From Annona cherimola (taxonomy: Eukaryota > Streptophyta > Magnoliopsida > Magnoliales > Annonaceae): a stretch of DNA of 64,000 nt. Position 1 is the first letter of the stretch. The number at the start of each line of letters is the position of its first letter. A model generated the notes under the pieces. It saw nothing but the letters and a program-made list of their open reading frames with translations. It was not told where the DNA came from and searched no databases. The position numbers and the translations under genes are program-made. Of this stretch, positions 35,834 through 47,803 are shown in pieces. The DNA lies in contig CM059973.1 of NCBI GenBank assembly GCA_030490835.1, positions 64,174,008 to 64,238,007 of the forward strand, read 5' to 3'.

Positions 35834-36874
35834 CTATTTTTTAAATAGCTGGGGGTATTTCTGTTCCACTTCTTCTTTTAATTCCCAAGTGGTTTCATTT
35901 TCAGAATACTGGTTCCATTGTACCTTCACGTACTCGATTTTCTGATTTCGAAGCTTTTGTACCTCCTGATCCAAGATTGTAACTGGCCTTTCTTCATAAT
36001 TCAGATAATATTGAATCGGTAGATTTTCAACCACTAACACATGAGTCAAGTCCGGAACATATTTCCTAAGCATAGAGATATGAAATACGTTGTGGACTAG
36101 GGCTAATGCTGGGGGTAAAGTTATTCTATATGCCAACTTCCCAACCTTCTTCAAAACCTCAAATGGTCCAATATACTTGGGATTCAGCTTTCCTCTTTTT
36201 TCAAATCTCGTAACTCCCTTGAATGGCGTGACCTTTATGAACACACGTTCGCCAACTTGGATGTTCAAATCCCTTCTTTTACAATCTATGTAACTCTTTT
36301 GCCGACTTTTGGCTGTAAGTATACACTGGCAAATAGTTTGTATCTTGTTTGTCATTCGTTGAGACAAATTTGAGACTAATCTTTTCTCTCCAATTTCATC
36401 CCAGTTCAACGGCATTCGATATCGTCGACCATATAATGCTTCAAATGGAGCCATTTGGATGCTAGCTTGAATGCCATTGTTGTATACGAATTCCACAATC
36501 GATATATACTCATCCCATGATCCTCCAAACTTCAAGGTACACATACAGAACATATCTTCAATGATTTGATTCACTCGCTTCGTTTGTCCATCTATCTGAG
36601 GATGGAAAGCTGTGCTAAACTTAAGTTGGGTACCTAAGGTTTCATGTAAGTTCTTCCAAAATCTTGACATAAATGTCGCATTTCGATATGAGATAATCGA
36701 CTTCGGCACTCCATGGAGTCGTACGACCTCCTTATAATATACCTTAGCTAACCTTTCTGCTGTATAAATCCTCCTTATAGGTATGAAGTGGGCAACTTTC
36801 GACAACCTATCTACGATTACCCATATGGAATCATTTCTTGCTTGAGTCTTAAGTAATCCTTCTATAAAATCCAT
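35834..36874 (-). pseudogene. Gypsy integrase core plus chromodomain-like tail, catalytically defective
   Basis: 346 residues are open. The integrase core occupies about residues 1-165 and the first catalytic Asp (residue 22, IVDRLSK) is present. The second acidic position is Tyr63 (in SIISYRNATF). The third, exactly 36 residues on, is Lys99 (in DGQTKRVNQ). Both D35E residues are therefore lost. YNNGIQASIQMAPFEALYGR is the usual conserved helix. A GPF-type beta-rich segment and HNVFHISMLRKY follow at about 240-285. A chromodomain-like end (VKVQWNQYSENETTWE, about 318-333) closes the protein. The N-terminal zinc finger lies upstream in a separate frame. Confidence 0.92.
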
Positions 36875-37033
36875 TGCAATATCGTCCCACTGTCATTCAG
36901 AAATTTCTAAGGACTGTAGCTTTCCAGGCACTATTTGGTGATCTTCTTTCACCCGTTGGCAAGTTAAACACTTAGCCACATATTCAGCAATCTCTCTTTT
37001 TATATTATTCCACCAATATGCTTTCTTGAGATC

Positions 37034-37381
37034 TTAATACATTTTAGTACTTCTTGGGTGAATAGAAAATGGCGAAAAATGAGCCTCCTTAAGGATCTGT
37101 TCCTTTAACTCAACTGTATTAGGTATGCAAAGGCGTCCCTTATACCTATACATACTTTGCTCATCAATAGCAAATTCAGACAACCCCTTTTTCTTCATTT
37201 TCTCTACATGTGCATGTAGGTTCGTATCCTTTTGCTGCGCAGTCTTGATCTGTTCAAAAAGTGATGATTGTATGCATAATTGTGATAATCCTGTGTGAAC
37301 AATCAATTTCATTTGTCTTATCTCCATAAGCAATCCTTCCTCCTTAGAGATAAAATGCGCTAAGTTGACATTTCTGCTCAA
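37034..37381 (-). pseudogene. Gypsy integrase N-terminal region fused to an RNase H/integrase linker remnant
   Basis: Reads from LSRNVNLAHF, the end of the RNase H-to-integrase linker, through a helical spacer and YRYKGRLCIPN to KEAHFSPFSIHPRSTKMY, the first half of the H2C2 zinc finger. The frame then breaks. Immediately upstream (37382-37460) the minus strand still encodes [11 protein letters not shown] from the RT thumb/connection. The intervening connection and RNase H domain has been deleted. Confidence 0.85.
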
Positions 37382-37533
37382 TGCATCAACTAGAAAAATC
37401 TTCTATAGTAGCCGGCCAACCCTAGAAAACTTTGAATTTCTGTAATGGTCATCGGCTTTAGCCATTTCAACACTGCTTCAATCTTTTAAGGATCAACTTG
37501 AATACCTCTTTCCAAAACCCTTCGTAGGTGATT

Positions 37534-38240
37534 TTAATGTTCTTTCTCCGTTTTCGAGTAGATCAGGACATCGTCAATAAATACAACCACAAGTCGATCA
37601 AGATAATCCCGGAAAACTCTATTCATCACATCCATGAATACAGCAGAGGAATTAGTAAGTCTAAAAGGCATTACCAGAAACTCAAAATGTCCATACCTAG
37701 TTCGAAAAGCCATTTTATGAGTATCAATAGGACTTATCCTCAGTTGATGATACTCTGACTGTAGATCAATCTTGGAGAAAATTGTAGCTCCTTGCAGTTG
37801 ATCGAATAAATCATCGATCCTGGGCAATGGATACTTATTCTTTATTGTAACTTTATTTCTCGGTAATCAACACATAACCTTAGACTTCCATTCTTTTTCC
37901 TTACAAACAATACTGGAGCTCCCCAAGGAGACACACTTGATCGGATGAAACTCTTATCCAACAGCTCCTGTATTTGAGTCCTTAGTTCATTCATTTCAGC
38001 TGGTGTCATTCTGTATGGAGTTTTAGAAATTGGAGCTGTATCTGACACCACATCTATAGTAATATCCATTTCCCATTGTGGAGGCAATGTGGTTAACTCT
38101 TTTGGAAATACATCAGAAAATTCCCTAATCACCAGTATTTGATTAATCTCTACCTCCTTGCCTTTCACTACATTTACTGATACTAGATAGGCTTGACATT
38201 TTTGTTGGATTATCCCAACGGCTTTCATAGATGATATCAA
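37534..38240 (-). pseudogene. Gypsy reverse transcriptase, frameshifted
   Basis: Two frames cover the RT. The upstream one (38240-37842) has [32 protein letters not shown] and [20 protein letters not shown]. The downstream one (37827-37534) has [28 protein letters not shown] and the catalytic [13 protein letters not shown]. The YRxL-to-PRIDD junction near 37835 is broken. The active-site FIDD box itself is intact. Confidence 0.92.
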
Positions 38241-38244
38241 TATA

Positions 38245-38700
38245 TTTGAACTGTCAGGTTGCCTCAGCTTTCCAATGGCAATCTTCTTTCCTAGAGTTGC
38301 TTCAAATTACACTTTCTTATTCTTACAATCTATGGTCACTCTCTATTGGCTTAGTCAATCCATATACAATATTACATCGAATTCAGTCATTGACAATAGG
38401 ATCGAATCGGCTTCTAGAATCAATAATTCTATCCTAATTGGGCAGGCTTTGCATATTTGGCTAGTACTTGCTAACTTATAGACAGGAGATTCTACATGAA
38501 TGATCTGATGAGTCTCTTCTACCGGTAGTGCATGGGTGGTCACATATTATCATGCTATGAATGAATGGGTAGCACCAGAATCAAACAAAGCTACTGCCAA
38601 ATTTCCTAGAATATAAACCGTACCTGTGACCACCTTTTCCTCTTATTCTTGAGATTCCATCCGGGTCAAGGCATGCACGTGCACCGGGTTCGTAGAAGTT
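38245..38700 (-). pseudogene. Gypsy aspartic protease region
   Basis: On the minus strand LAVALFDSGATHSFIA, the retroviral-type protease active site, is followed immediately by a stop. YVTTHALPVEETHQIIHVES, then a conserved core and MTEFDVILYMD follow to 38355. The region downstream of the flap runs into the RT frame. Degenerate. Confidence 0.85.
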
Positions 38701-38843
38701 CCCTGCTTACTTTTTGCTCCAATTATTCTAAGTTGAGCAGGTCTTCCATGTCCTTGCAATGTCTGCGCCTTATTTGGGCAATTCGGGGCTATGTGACCCA
38801 CTTGATCACAAATATAATATTTGACAATCTTTGCTTCCCCCGT

Positions 38844-39844
38844 CTAGCATTCCTTGGAGATAAGACCCGTTTGTCCACATTTGTAGCACCAGTTTGAGCC
38901 TTTTAAACACTTGCTTGTATGTCGCTTTTGACATTTTCTACATAGCAGCGAGCTTTTCTTCTTTGTGATTCCTTTTCCCTTCCTTAAATTTCCTTTTCTA
39001 GCCTTTTCCTTCTTAGTTTTCGTTTTCTTGGGACCAGTGCTGAACATTCTTGAGCCCAATCTCAGTTCTTGGGTTCTTAAATCTTTAATTTCCAAAGTCC
39101 TTGCTCTCTCGAGGCTTGAAGCATAATCTTTAATCAGCAGAGGGGCAAGGCTTTCCTGGAGATATGGCCTCAGTCCTTGTTGGAATCTCCGTGCCTTATT
39201 TCCAAGCACATTTGCGATCCAAGGCACATATTTGACCAGAGAATTAAATTTTATGGCGTATTCAGTGATTGCCATCTTCCCTTAATAAAGTTTTTCGAAT
39301 TCTATCACCTTTTAACTCTGCAATCCAATAGGGAGATATTCTTTGTTAAAATCTTTTACAAAAGTTTTCCAAGACACTTCTTTCGGTCGTGGCATTGTGA
39401 TCAACATCGTCTCCCACCATTCGTATGCATCCTTTGCTAACAAATGAGTGGCACACAATACCTTCTGACGATCATTGCATGGAGATATCTTGAATAATTT
39501 CTTGATCTCTGTCATCCATTGCTCTACTTGTACCGGGTCAGGTTCTCTGAAAAACTTCAGAGTTGTTGTGCTAGAAATGTGTTGATGACTCTTCTATCAG
39601 CTTTCATTAGTTGATTTTCGTCTCTTAGTGGTGTCGGTGTGGAAATGGGATTCACCATTGGAGCAGGTCTTTCCCTTTCTATACCGCCCAACTGAGCTTG
39701 TTGGGTCCTTTCCCATAGTCCTTGAATAATGTCGGCAGTTTGTGCTGCCCAATCTCTAATGGCTTGCTGCATTGCTTCCTTCACTGCTACAGCCACTCTT
39801 TCCTCTATGAGTCTAGTTTGCCTCGACTCAATTTCCTCTTCCAT
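38844..39844 (-). pseudogene. Gypsy gag, three broken frames
   Basis: From the 5' side: an N-terminal helical segment (39844-39557) with a Gln-rich GLWERTQQAQLGG; a capsid-like part (39515-39312) with LFKISPCNDRQKVLCATHLL and WWETML; and a C-terminal part (39275-38844) with FQQGLRPYLQ and a basic linker. Two zinc motifs close it. The first is LCRKCQKRHTSKC. The second is CYKCGQTGLISKEC, in which the metal-binding His position is Leu. Frameshifts separate the first two parts and a stop separates the last two. Confidence 0.88.
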
Positions 39845-39859
39845 ATCTCTTTTAGGGCT

Positions 39860-40099
39860 TTAATTAGTTCTTCTTTGTTGATTTCTTTGATTAGGTCCTT
39901 GTGTCACTGGCCTTTTTCTTTTAGGCCGACTAGACTCGCTAACTTCATGTTGGCTTGGAACCTCTATCGTTGTCTCTTTTTCTTTATTTCTCCTTAATCC
40001 TAACCTTATCTCCACCATTGTGCTAATCTGGGTATATAACAACACACATTTTTCTTTTATAATCAATGTTAGATCATTATATACACATTTCATTATCAC
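39860..40099 (-). other. Possible gag leader frame
   Basis: A frame directly upstream of gag encodes a basic/polar segment (RPKRKRPVTQGPNQRNQQRR). A stop separates it from gag. It may be the N-terminal extension of gag or untranslated leader. Confidence 0.3.
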
Positions 40100-40378
40100 A
40101 TTATCACAATCAATTCATTCAATCACAACCATATGATATCATTCAAACTCATTCATCCATATATCTAAAACTCTTAAGTTTAGTTATATCAACATATTCA
40201 TTCATAACCATCACATTCACATCATTCCATCCATAGTCAATACATATAAGGATATAGCACACTTATGTACACATAGCATAGCACACACATCTTGCTTATA
40301 TACATGTCAATCTACCATAAAAACCATATTGTCATCAAACCATAATTATACATAAACTACTTACAAAAATAAGAAAGT

Positions 40379-41196
40379 TCATCGTCTGCCTGGGCCTCTC
40401 CTTAGATATCGTCCACGACTACATAGAACTTGTGAAGGTGCCTCAGTGATCGTGCTAGTGTTAGACCACCCACGGACCTCATCCTCTCCACTATCGTCAT
40501 CATCATCATCATCCTCTTCCTCACTTACAAACTCTACTATCTCCTCATCTACTTCTTCCTCTATCTCCTCATCTACTTCTTCCTCTATCTCCTCTTCTAC
40601 TTCCTCTTCTTCCTCGACAGGCTCGAGGAACTCTATAGGATCATCATCATCATTAATTTCCACAAGTCGGACAATTTCACCTGTATTCTCCATTATATAA
40701 AGCATGACCTCATCAGGTCGAGGAGCTGCAACAACCTCAATGACTCCTTCAGCACGACGCTTTTCAATATAGAGGGTTATTTCTTTTTCTCGTTGGTTGA
40801 GTCTATCCCAACTTGCCCCATAACGAAACTGGACACAACCATCAACAAATTTATACCATGGGCCTGCATCGGGTGGTGTGGGTGCTGGAGTCTTTTTGTA
40901 AAATTCATGGAGGTCTTGTGAATCCACTTTATCGGTCGATACACGAGGAGACCGTGGACACCAAGATATGTTCCTGGAAGAACTCGTGCCTTAGATTCAT
41001 AATTGGAGGGCTCTCCTAGACCTTGCATGTGTTGACCAGGGGGGACTACTGGGAACTGTGGTGTGTTCCGTTGAGATCCCCACCACCTATTCAAATTCTC
41101 CTCCCTTCTTCTTCTCCTTTCCTCCTCCTCTCTCTCCCTCTGCAGTTCTTCTGCACTCATCATCCTTTTTTCCCTATCCGCCATTTGTACAAACAT
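40379..41196 (-). pseudogene. Accessory acidic reading frame between primer site and gag
   Basis: Two overlapping minus-strand frames read as one protein with a frameshift near 40930. The 5' part (from 41196, preferred internal start MADREKRMMS) is charged, with EEERRRRREENLNRWWGSQR and a Pro/Gly stretch. The 3' part has APTPPDAGPWYKFVDGC and ASWDRLNQREKEITLYIEKR. It ends in a very acidic tract, repeats of EEEVDEEI followed by seven Asp. Total about 270 residues if joined. It lies about 200 bases inside the 5' LTR, before gag, and does not resemble gag, envelope or any enzyme I know. It may be an element-specific accessory protein. Confidence 0.6.
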
Positions 41197-41395
41197 AGCA
41201 ATTTAATTACGTTGCAAAAATAATGTATCATCATTTATCATGCATTTCAGCATGTTATCAACATATCTATTCATCATATATTCATGTCTATTTCAACATA
41301 TAATCATATATAATCATGCATATCTCATCATAATCTTCCAATTTTCTTCCAATTTTCTATACTTAGAAGTTTTTCACGCCTATTTACCAATTCAT

Positions 41396-41407
41396 GCTCT
41401 GATACCA
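41396..41407 (-). other. Primer-binding site of the gypsy element
   Basis: Minus strand TGGTATCAGAGC, complementary to the 3' end of initiator-Met tRNA. It is five bases inside the 5' LTR end. Confidence 0.93.
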
Positions 41408-41412
41408 AGCTC

Positions 41413-44400
41413 TGTGACGCCCCAAAACCAAATGTCGCATCCTGAGCTTTACCTCGGGATCGTTATTGATTGGTAAATGTGATCAGGATTGTTGCCCTGT
41501 CACACGACAGGTTTTAATGGATATTTATCCAATTACATATACACTCCTAGGAGTTTGTTTCCTCATATTTTCATCTCATGTATATTTAGGTTAATTCGAA
41601 CCAATCATCACATAGCAAAGCATGTTGATCAAAAGACATTTGAATTTTCACATAAATCAAATGTCACTGCATGTATTATCATAGTTACCAACATAAAACA
41701 ACAAAGTAATTACATCCATTCAACATAAGTTTTTCATAACATAAGAGTGCTAAAGTTTTTTCATTTCTTTACTAATCTAGCACTTGCTCCTTCGTCATGT
41801 CATTTCTTTCACTTGTTTTTGGGTTTGGAAAACGAAAATGTGAGTTGAAACTCAATAAGCAAGCTATTTATAGTTCACAGGAAAATCATTTCAGGCAATA
41901 ATTTTTCATTTAAAATATCTTGGAAAGCAACTTATACCTTTTAAAAAGGTATATCTTGAAAATATAATTCCAGTACCCATCACGGATATGACATGCATAA
42001 TGCAATGTAAAACCATGATCATGTCCTTCATATAATCGAAGCTAGCCAGGCGACCATCCATCCTTGTCTTCTCTCATTTCAAAGAGGGCGCCGCCGGCCT
42101 TGGGCCTATTTTAGCGACTTGGCCACACCAAAGGGGGACAATCAGTCCGCTTATACCTTTCAAGTGGAGCTAGTACTTTGTGCACATGAACTTTCATAAA
42201 ATCATCTTTAACATGCTACCATTATTGTACATTTAGAAACTTAGAATCACATCATTTTTCATAATATTTATCAAAAAAAAATTTCATAATACCACAAGGT
42301 AAACAAAAATATCATTTCCAACTTTGGAATTATTTAATGACGCTTAAGGCGACAACGTGTGCTTAAAATGAGCACCAATGTGTAAATTTTGAAAAATAAG
42401 TGAAAAATGGTATATGGAAGGTAATGAATCTTTAAATGATAATGATTAGATGATTATTATGTGATTAAATGTTTACCCTAATAATGGGATTAAATATGTT
42501 GTGTATGAACCGATGAAATGTTCGAATATGTATTATTTATGCATAATGACTTGAGAAGTCAAATGAATTATGTGTATTGATGAAAAATGGGTTGGAAAAT
42601 AAGTGAGATGCAAGAAAAAGGAATATATGAAAAATCATATTATTTTTCATAAATCATGCAATCCCATTTCCATACCATTTTTAGCATCAAAATGAAGAAA
42701 TCGGGTCATATACATCACTTTGCATTCTATTCTTTCTAAAATTTATATCTTAAGATTAAATCAACATATATAATTCATTAAAATATGATTCATAGCTTAA
42801 ACATAACATTAAACCATTACAACAACTTATCATTTGAATCTAGGATTTATCAAGTTGAGTTTTCAACTATTAGGTCATTCTAATCTTCATTTCCACCACA
42901 CACAACATTAAAATTCATTCATATAACTTAATATCCATTCAATATTTGATCAAAGGACATGTTGAACCACTGTTTAAGGGAACTTCATGCATCAATTTCA
43001 TATAAAAAATCTTGGAGTTTAACACTTAAAATCAAAAGCTCAAATCATCACATCTACTTACTTGATTAACTAAGTTCAAACCCTAATCACTTGAGCTAAG
43101 CTTCTCCTCCTTTTTTTCCTTTCTTTTTTTCTTCTTTTTCTTCCCTTTTCTTCCTCCTTGCTGACCCTAAGGTTGGACATGGCTGCTGTCTTGGGGAGAA
43201 GGGTTTAGCACTTAGAAAACATTTTTCCAAGCTTCATATCACTTGGCCGTTCCCCCTTTATATAGAGCTGGATTGATACAGCTGTGGGCCCCACTTGCTG
43301 CTATTTTTCCACAGCCATTAAATGGGTATTTATTCCTTAAATTTGCTGGTTAAATGACAGTTGTAAGAAATATTTTTACCATATTTTTTTAAAACCAAAA
43401 TCTGCTCAAGATCATGACCATACAGCTACCCCCTTGATCACGTCCTTACTGTTGTCCATTTTCTAGATTTGTTTAAAATTTTAATAACCTTAATTTGAGG
43501 GTAAATTATACACCTAATTAAAATTTAACTTAATCATTAATTTGGCATAAAAAATGAACAAAAATGGCAACAACAGCACATCAATGCACATCCAAACTCA
43601 ACACCATGTTGTCTACGTTTTTATCCTTCAATGCAGCTGCTATTCATAATTTTTTGCAGGGATTTTCTCATGAATAAATGCACATTCATGTGTCCCTACA
43701 TGTCAGCTATGTATGTGCATATTTTATAAAATAAAAAATTAAAAAAACCAGCAACAACAGCTTGTTGACATGCTTGCATGCCACCTTAACTATGCTCACT
43801 TTGAGCTCTCCCTAGCCCTTTAAAAGGGGATGTCCATGGCAGGTATAATGTTGGAATTTTTATATTTTATAATAATATATAAAATACCTTGAAGTTGAGC
43901 TGCATTGGATACCTATTTTTCCATTAAAAACTTGCATTCATTCTATGTACTCTAGCCCTTAATGCATGGTACCTTTTAGGTGCAAAAGTCAACCATGCTC
44001 ACCTTTTCCAATTCAGGTATTTTCCTAACATATTATGCTTAATCTAAACCTTCCAAAATGTTAATCTCATAATTTTATTCAACCGTTTCAAATTTCATCT
44101 CAATCCGATTTTCCTAGCTCAAGGTATAGCCGTTTGAAGTTAATAGTAAGATTTGAGATATAATCAATAAATCATTATACTAATTTCATCAATGATTTTC
44201 ATAACCAATAATTTCATAGTACCAAGCCCAACATCATCAACTTCCCTTTCAAATTTCACTTGAATCCGCCTTATAGGCATTGAGTTATGAATTTTTTAGT
44301 TTTTTACACTAAACTTGACAATTATCATTTAAATTCTCATAATTCATATTAAATAATTTAAAATAATTATCCATGATGTATTGGTGCATTTTAATCATCA

Positions 44401-44582
44401 ACAATTTACTTTAATCTTATTATCCCATATCAGCTTATTGTGATCAATCGAATCATTATTGTTAATCCTTAACCTTAATTGTAATAATTAGCAAAATAAC
44501 ATAAATAATTCAAAATTAAATAATTCTACATATGTAAATGTTCAATGCATACATTTGGGTCCTACATTGGTTGGGTTTCACA
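41413..44582 (-). repeat. 5' LTR of the gypsy element (right copy), internally rearranged
   Basis: 3170 bp, plus-strand ends TGTGACGCCC and GGGTTTCACA. It matches the other LTR along most of its length. At 42317-42650 the sequence is the reverse complement of 32931-33262, with DNA missing on both sides of the flipped block. Ordinary substitutions between the two LTRs are clearly more frequent than in the copia pair. Confidence 0.93.
42317..42650. repeat. Inverted block within the gypsy 5' LTR
   Basis: Landmarks on the plus strand are ttatttaatgacgcttaagg, gtgcttaaaatgagcac, cgatgaaatgttcgaatatg and gatgcaagaaaaaggaatat. The left LTR has their complements in reverse order between 33262 and 32931. 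Colinearity resumes at 42650 with aaatcatgcaatcccatttc (33863 on the left). Confidence 0.92.
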
Positions 44583-47410
44583 TTTGGTTCCTGGAGCACT
44601 TGCATAGCAGTGTTGTAAATCTTTCCAAGATGCATCTAACTGTACCACTCATTAAAAACTGGACGTCTCAAGCCTGCTTGAGATTGGACAGTATATGGGG
44701 CAAGACGGGCATTGAACAAATGCGAGTAAACTTGCTCATTAGTATTTGCGATAAGGATGACCCTAAGAACCTATCTAATGTACTTCTCATTGCTTTACAG
44801 GTACAAGAGAGAATCTATGATGATGTTAGGCAGATCCGCGGTGGGCCAGTATGGGAAGTCGTACGACGTGACCAACGCAATCACACCACCTCTTCTTGTC
44901 CAAAAAATATGAACTTCACATATACTAATGTTCAAGGTAGCCCACGTGCCCAGGAAGAAGGAATTGCACCCTCTGATTTTGATCAGTTAATCAAGAAGAA
45001 CAAAGCACAAAAGGCCAAGTTAAGAATAATTTGAACCATCTACTACTTTGATGCTGAAAAGTAAAATGCTTGTCAACTGTAGGTACTAATATGACTCCCA
45101 ACCTACAAAGCATGGCAATCATTAACGCTAACTACTTAGGTTTATTTTTTTCAGGAATTAAGACAAATGCTGGCAGAGTCGAAATTTGTGAATAAATCAT
45201 TAGAATTAGAAATCCAGGTAGATCATTTTTCGGATATAATCTGAAATTTTCTCAGTGTGAGTCACTTACTTGATTGATAATTAGTGGAATAATTATTTGT
45301 CTAGGCACTCGAGAGAACTATTCAGAAATTGGAACATAGGGAGATGCATGGTGCCACCCATAGGAACATTACAGATTTAACGGTAATTGATGGCAGTTTT
45401 CTCATTTCAATAACCATCTATTCATGTGTTACAAGTCGCAAATGCCAATGAAATTTCAAAATCCAATACCAGGTTGGTGCAGAAGGATCTAAGTTGGTTT
45501 CAGTGAACGTACAAAGAAGCCTTGAACCAATGAAATTGAGTGGAGGTGTTCAGGATCACTGCTCCTGATGATGCAGTGTAGTTTGTGGAACCCGCAGATA
45601 TTGCTGCTACGGTCAGGCGAGGGAGGCGAAACATAAAGACCTCTAAAGTGCTGAAGTTACCTTACGAAACAACATCTAAGATGGGGAAGCCAATTGCACT
45701 TAGACGGCATACTTGACTGTTGGTGGCTGCTTCTGAAGTTAGAGCAGTTGGGAATTAGATTTTCTAGCTTTTGATTCCTTTATGGTTTTCCATGACTACA
45801 ACATGTACTTGCATGCTATTTATTCTTTGTGTTACGATGCTTGGATGCTAAATTTTTATTTTTCTTATGTACAATTAATGTATCAATGGACTAGATTTTA
45901 AGTGAATATACACTTGTGGAATTTCTCTTGCATATCATAGAATTCAGGATAATGTTGTAATCGACAAGATGTGAAATTTGAGTTGAGGCGATTAACAGAC
46001 ATTAAAGACACAATTGTCACATTTGCATTTAGTAGATCCCTACCGAAAGAGTGAGTTGGCTCACCCATTCTTTTCTCAAAGACTGGCTTGTTTGAAGCTC
46101 TACATAGTTAGATATTAATGGTGTATTACATTTGATGAGGTGTGCCATGACTTGCATGTTTATTTGTATAGTGAAATTATGTTCCAATGCGAAGGCATGA
46201 CTTTGGCGAGAGAGTTGTTCCTGTCGCTTGTTCCAGGAGAGAGAGTGCAAGCGCCCGTACGTAGAATTATGGATATGCCGGTTCCTCATTCATACTGAAT
46301 TTAGTAGGATTTAACTTGTCATCTTCTAAATGTACATGCAGATTGTTGACACACTGATAATGCTGTACAACATGCAACACTTACAAACAACAACCAGTGT
46401 GATTAGATTTTACTTTGACTCTATATTCTCAGTAAGTCATTTTAGATCATTTCATCATTATTAAATGAATTCTCATTGGTTGCCAGTATCCATAATTTCA
46501 TCGTTCTATTTTGTGTTATGTAGTTATATCTTATGCGTGATCCAGTTGCTCCCAATTTTATATATGATCCCGAGCAGATTAAATTTCATGTGGGAGATGC
46601 AGGATGGGTAAAGTTTTTGAGTTTTCTAATTGGGCAGGTCCGCGTCTATGTTTCGTTTACACTTTGAAAGTTTCCTAATTATATCTTATCCACATTTATA
46701 CAGATTTTTGTACCAATATGCAGAAGTGATCATTGGTTCGCTTGTGCCATTGACACGGTCTGCTAAGAAAGTTTTTTGTTAGACTCAATGTCAACGGGTG
46801 GGGATTATGGGATAAAGGTTATTAAGAATGAAGTGGTAGATATAGTGCAATCACCATAACCTAATTATGTGACAATTGCATACTAAATTCACAAAGTATT
46901 CTTTGTAATCACATTCGGGCATCCACAATAGAGGATTATTATCACTATATCGGTAAGATGAAGGCAGTGTTGTCGTGGGATGTTAAGCTAGCAAATGGAT
47001 TGCCACACCAAACTAACGGGTATGGTGATACTTAAACTCTCTTGCACATAGTAGCGTTCAAATGTTTCCGTCTATTCTAAACATTTTTTGATTGGATTAC
47101 ATGATAGGATCGACTGTGGAGTGCATATGTTGTGTAATATGTTCTCATTTGTTCCTGAAAAGATTCCGAAATATAGATCTGTACGATTCTGAATCTTTTC
47201 ATATGAATGTTATGACTGGTTTATGGTTCTAATTACTGTAATAACCATATTCATTACAGGGACATATTGCTAAATGACGACTCCAATTTGCATCGTTTAT
47301 ACTTAACAATATTTTGAATGATAATTTGAAGACTATACAACGGAAAGCATTCAAAGCACATACATTCTACAAAACTGATTGGGTAGCATTGTACAGGACT
47401 AAATGAAAAG
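44583..47410 (+). pseudogene. Ulp1-type (C48) gene, 3' exons with the peptidase domain
   Basis: Resumes the exon cut at 31840 (FLEHLHSSVVNLSKMHLTVP, open to 45034). Small coiled-coil exons follow at 45155-45217 (ELRQMLAESKFVNKSLELEI) and 45305-45382, then a degenerate basic exon at about 45473-45720. Peptidase exons are 46170-46257, 46342-46430 (LQTTTSVIRFYFDSIFS), 46524-46637 (PVAPNFIYDPEQIKFHVGD), 46704-46860, about 46925-47020 and from about 47107. The C48 triad is visible: His (46731-46733, SDHWFACAID), Asp (46782-46784, LLDSM) and Cys (47115-47117, DCGVHMLCNM), with the helper Gln in LPHQTNG. A TAA at 46764-46766 and other lesions break it. The last exon ends KAHTFYKTDWVALYRTK and a stop near 47405. 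Ulp1 enzymes cleave SUMO-type conjugates. This copy cannot make an intact enzyme. Confidence 0.72.
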
Positions 47411-47803
47411 GGTTGCACTAAAAATTTCAGTTGGAATTAGCTCTTTTGGGTTAGCATAGCTTGTATCATTTATGTGTAGTTGATTCCATCATGGTGGTCC
47501 TCTATTTTTGTTTATAACCATACAGATGTAAATGCCATGAATACTATGCATTTGTCCAAGTGAAATGGAGTTGAAAATTAAGATATCATATTGTGATCTA
47601 TTCATGTATGTCATATATTCCCCATATAATAGTGAAAATGCTTAATCATTCAACGTAGCAAGTCCTTCCTTAAACTCAGGTGTGAAAAAAGCATAAAAAA
47701 GGGGTATGTATGGTTTTCATCTAAGCATACCAATCACATACTCACACAAGCATTCCTAAAAATAACACGTTACTTAATCTAGGTACAATAAGGGTCAAAT
47801 TAC

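Larger units (their letters stand above)
31841..44582 (-). mobile_element. Ty3/gypsy LTR retrotransposon (Tekay/Del-like chromovirus), inactive
   Basis: A complete but degraded element in minus orientation, 12742 bp. It is flanked by perfect 5-bp duplications TTTGG (31836-31840 and 44583-44587). Transcription order is 5' LTR (44582-41413), primer site, an extra reading frame, gag, protease, reverse transcriptase, integrase with a chromodomain-like tail, polypurine tract, 3' LTR (35795-31841). RT before integrase and the chromodomain-like C-terminus place it in the chromoviruses. The double zinc-finger arrangement of gag and the LTR length suggest Tekay/Del. Every coding region carries stops or frameshifts. 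It splits the Ulp1-type gene. Confidence 0.93.

Noticed and set aside
40446..40700. Plus-strand poly-Ser frame
   Set aside because: It is the complement of the Glu/Asp-rich tail of the gypsy accessory frame.
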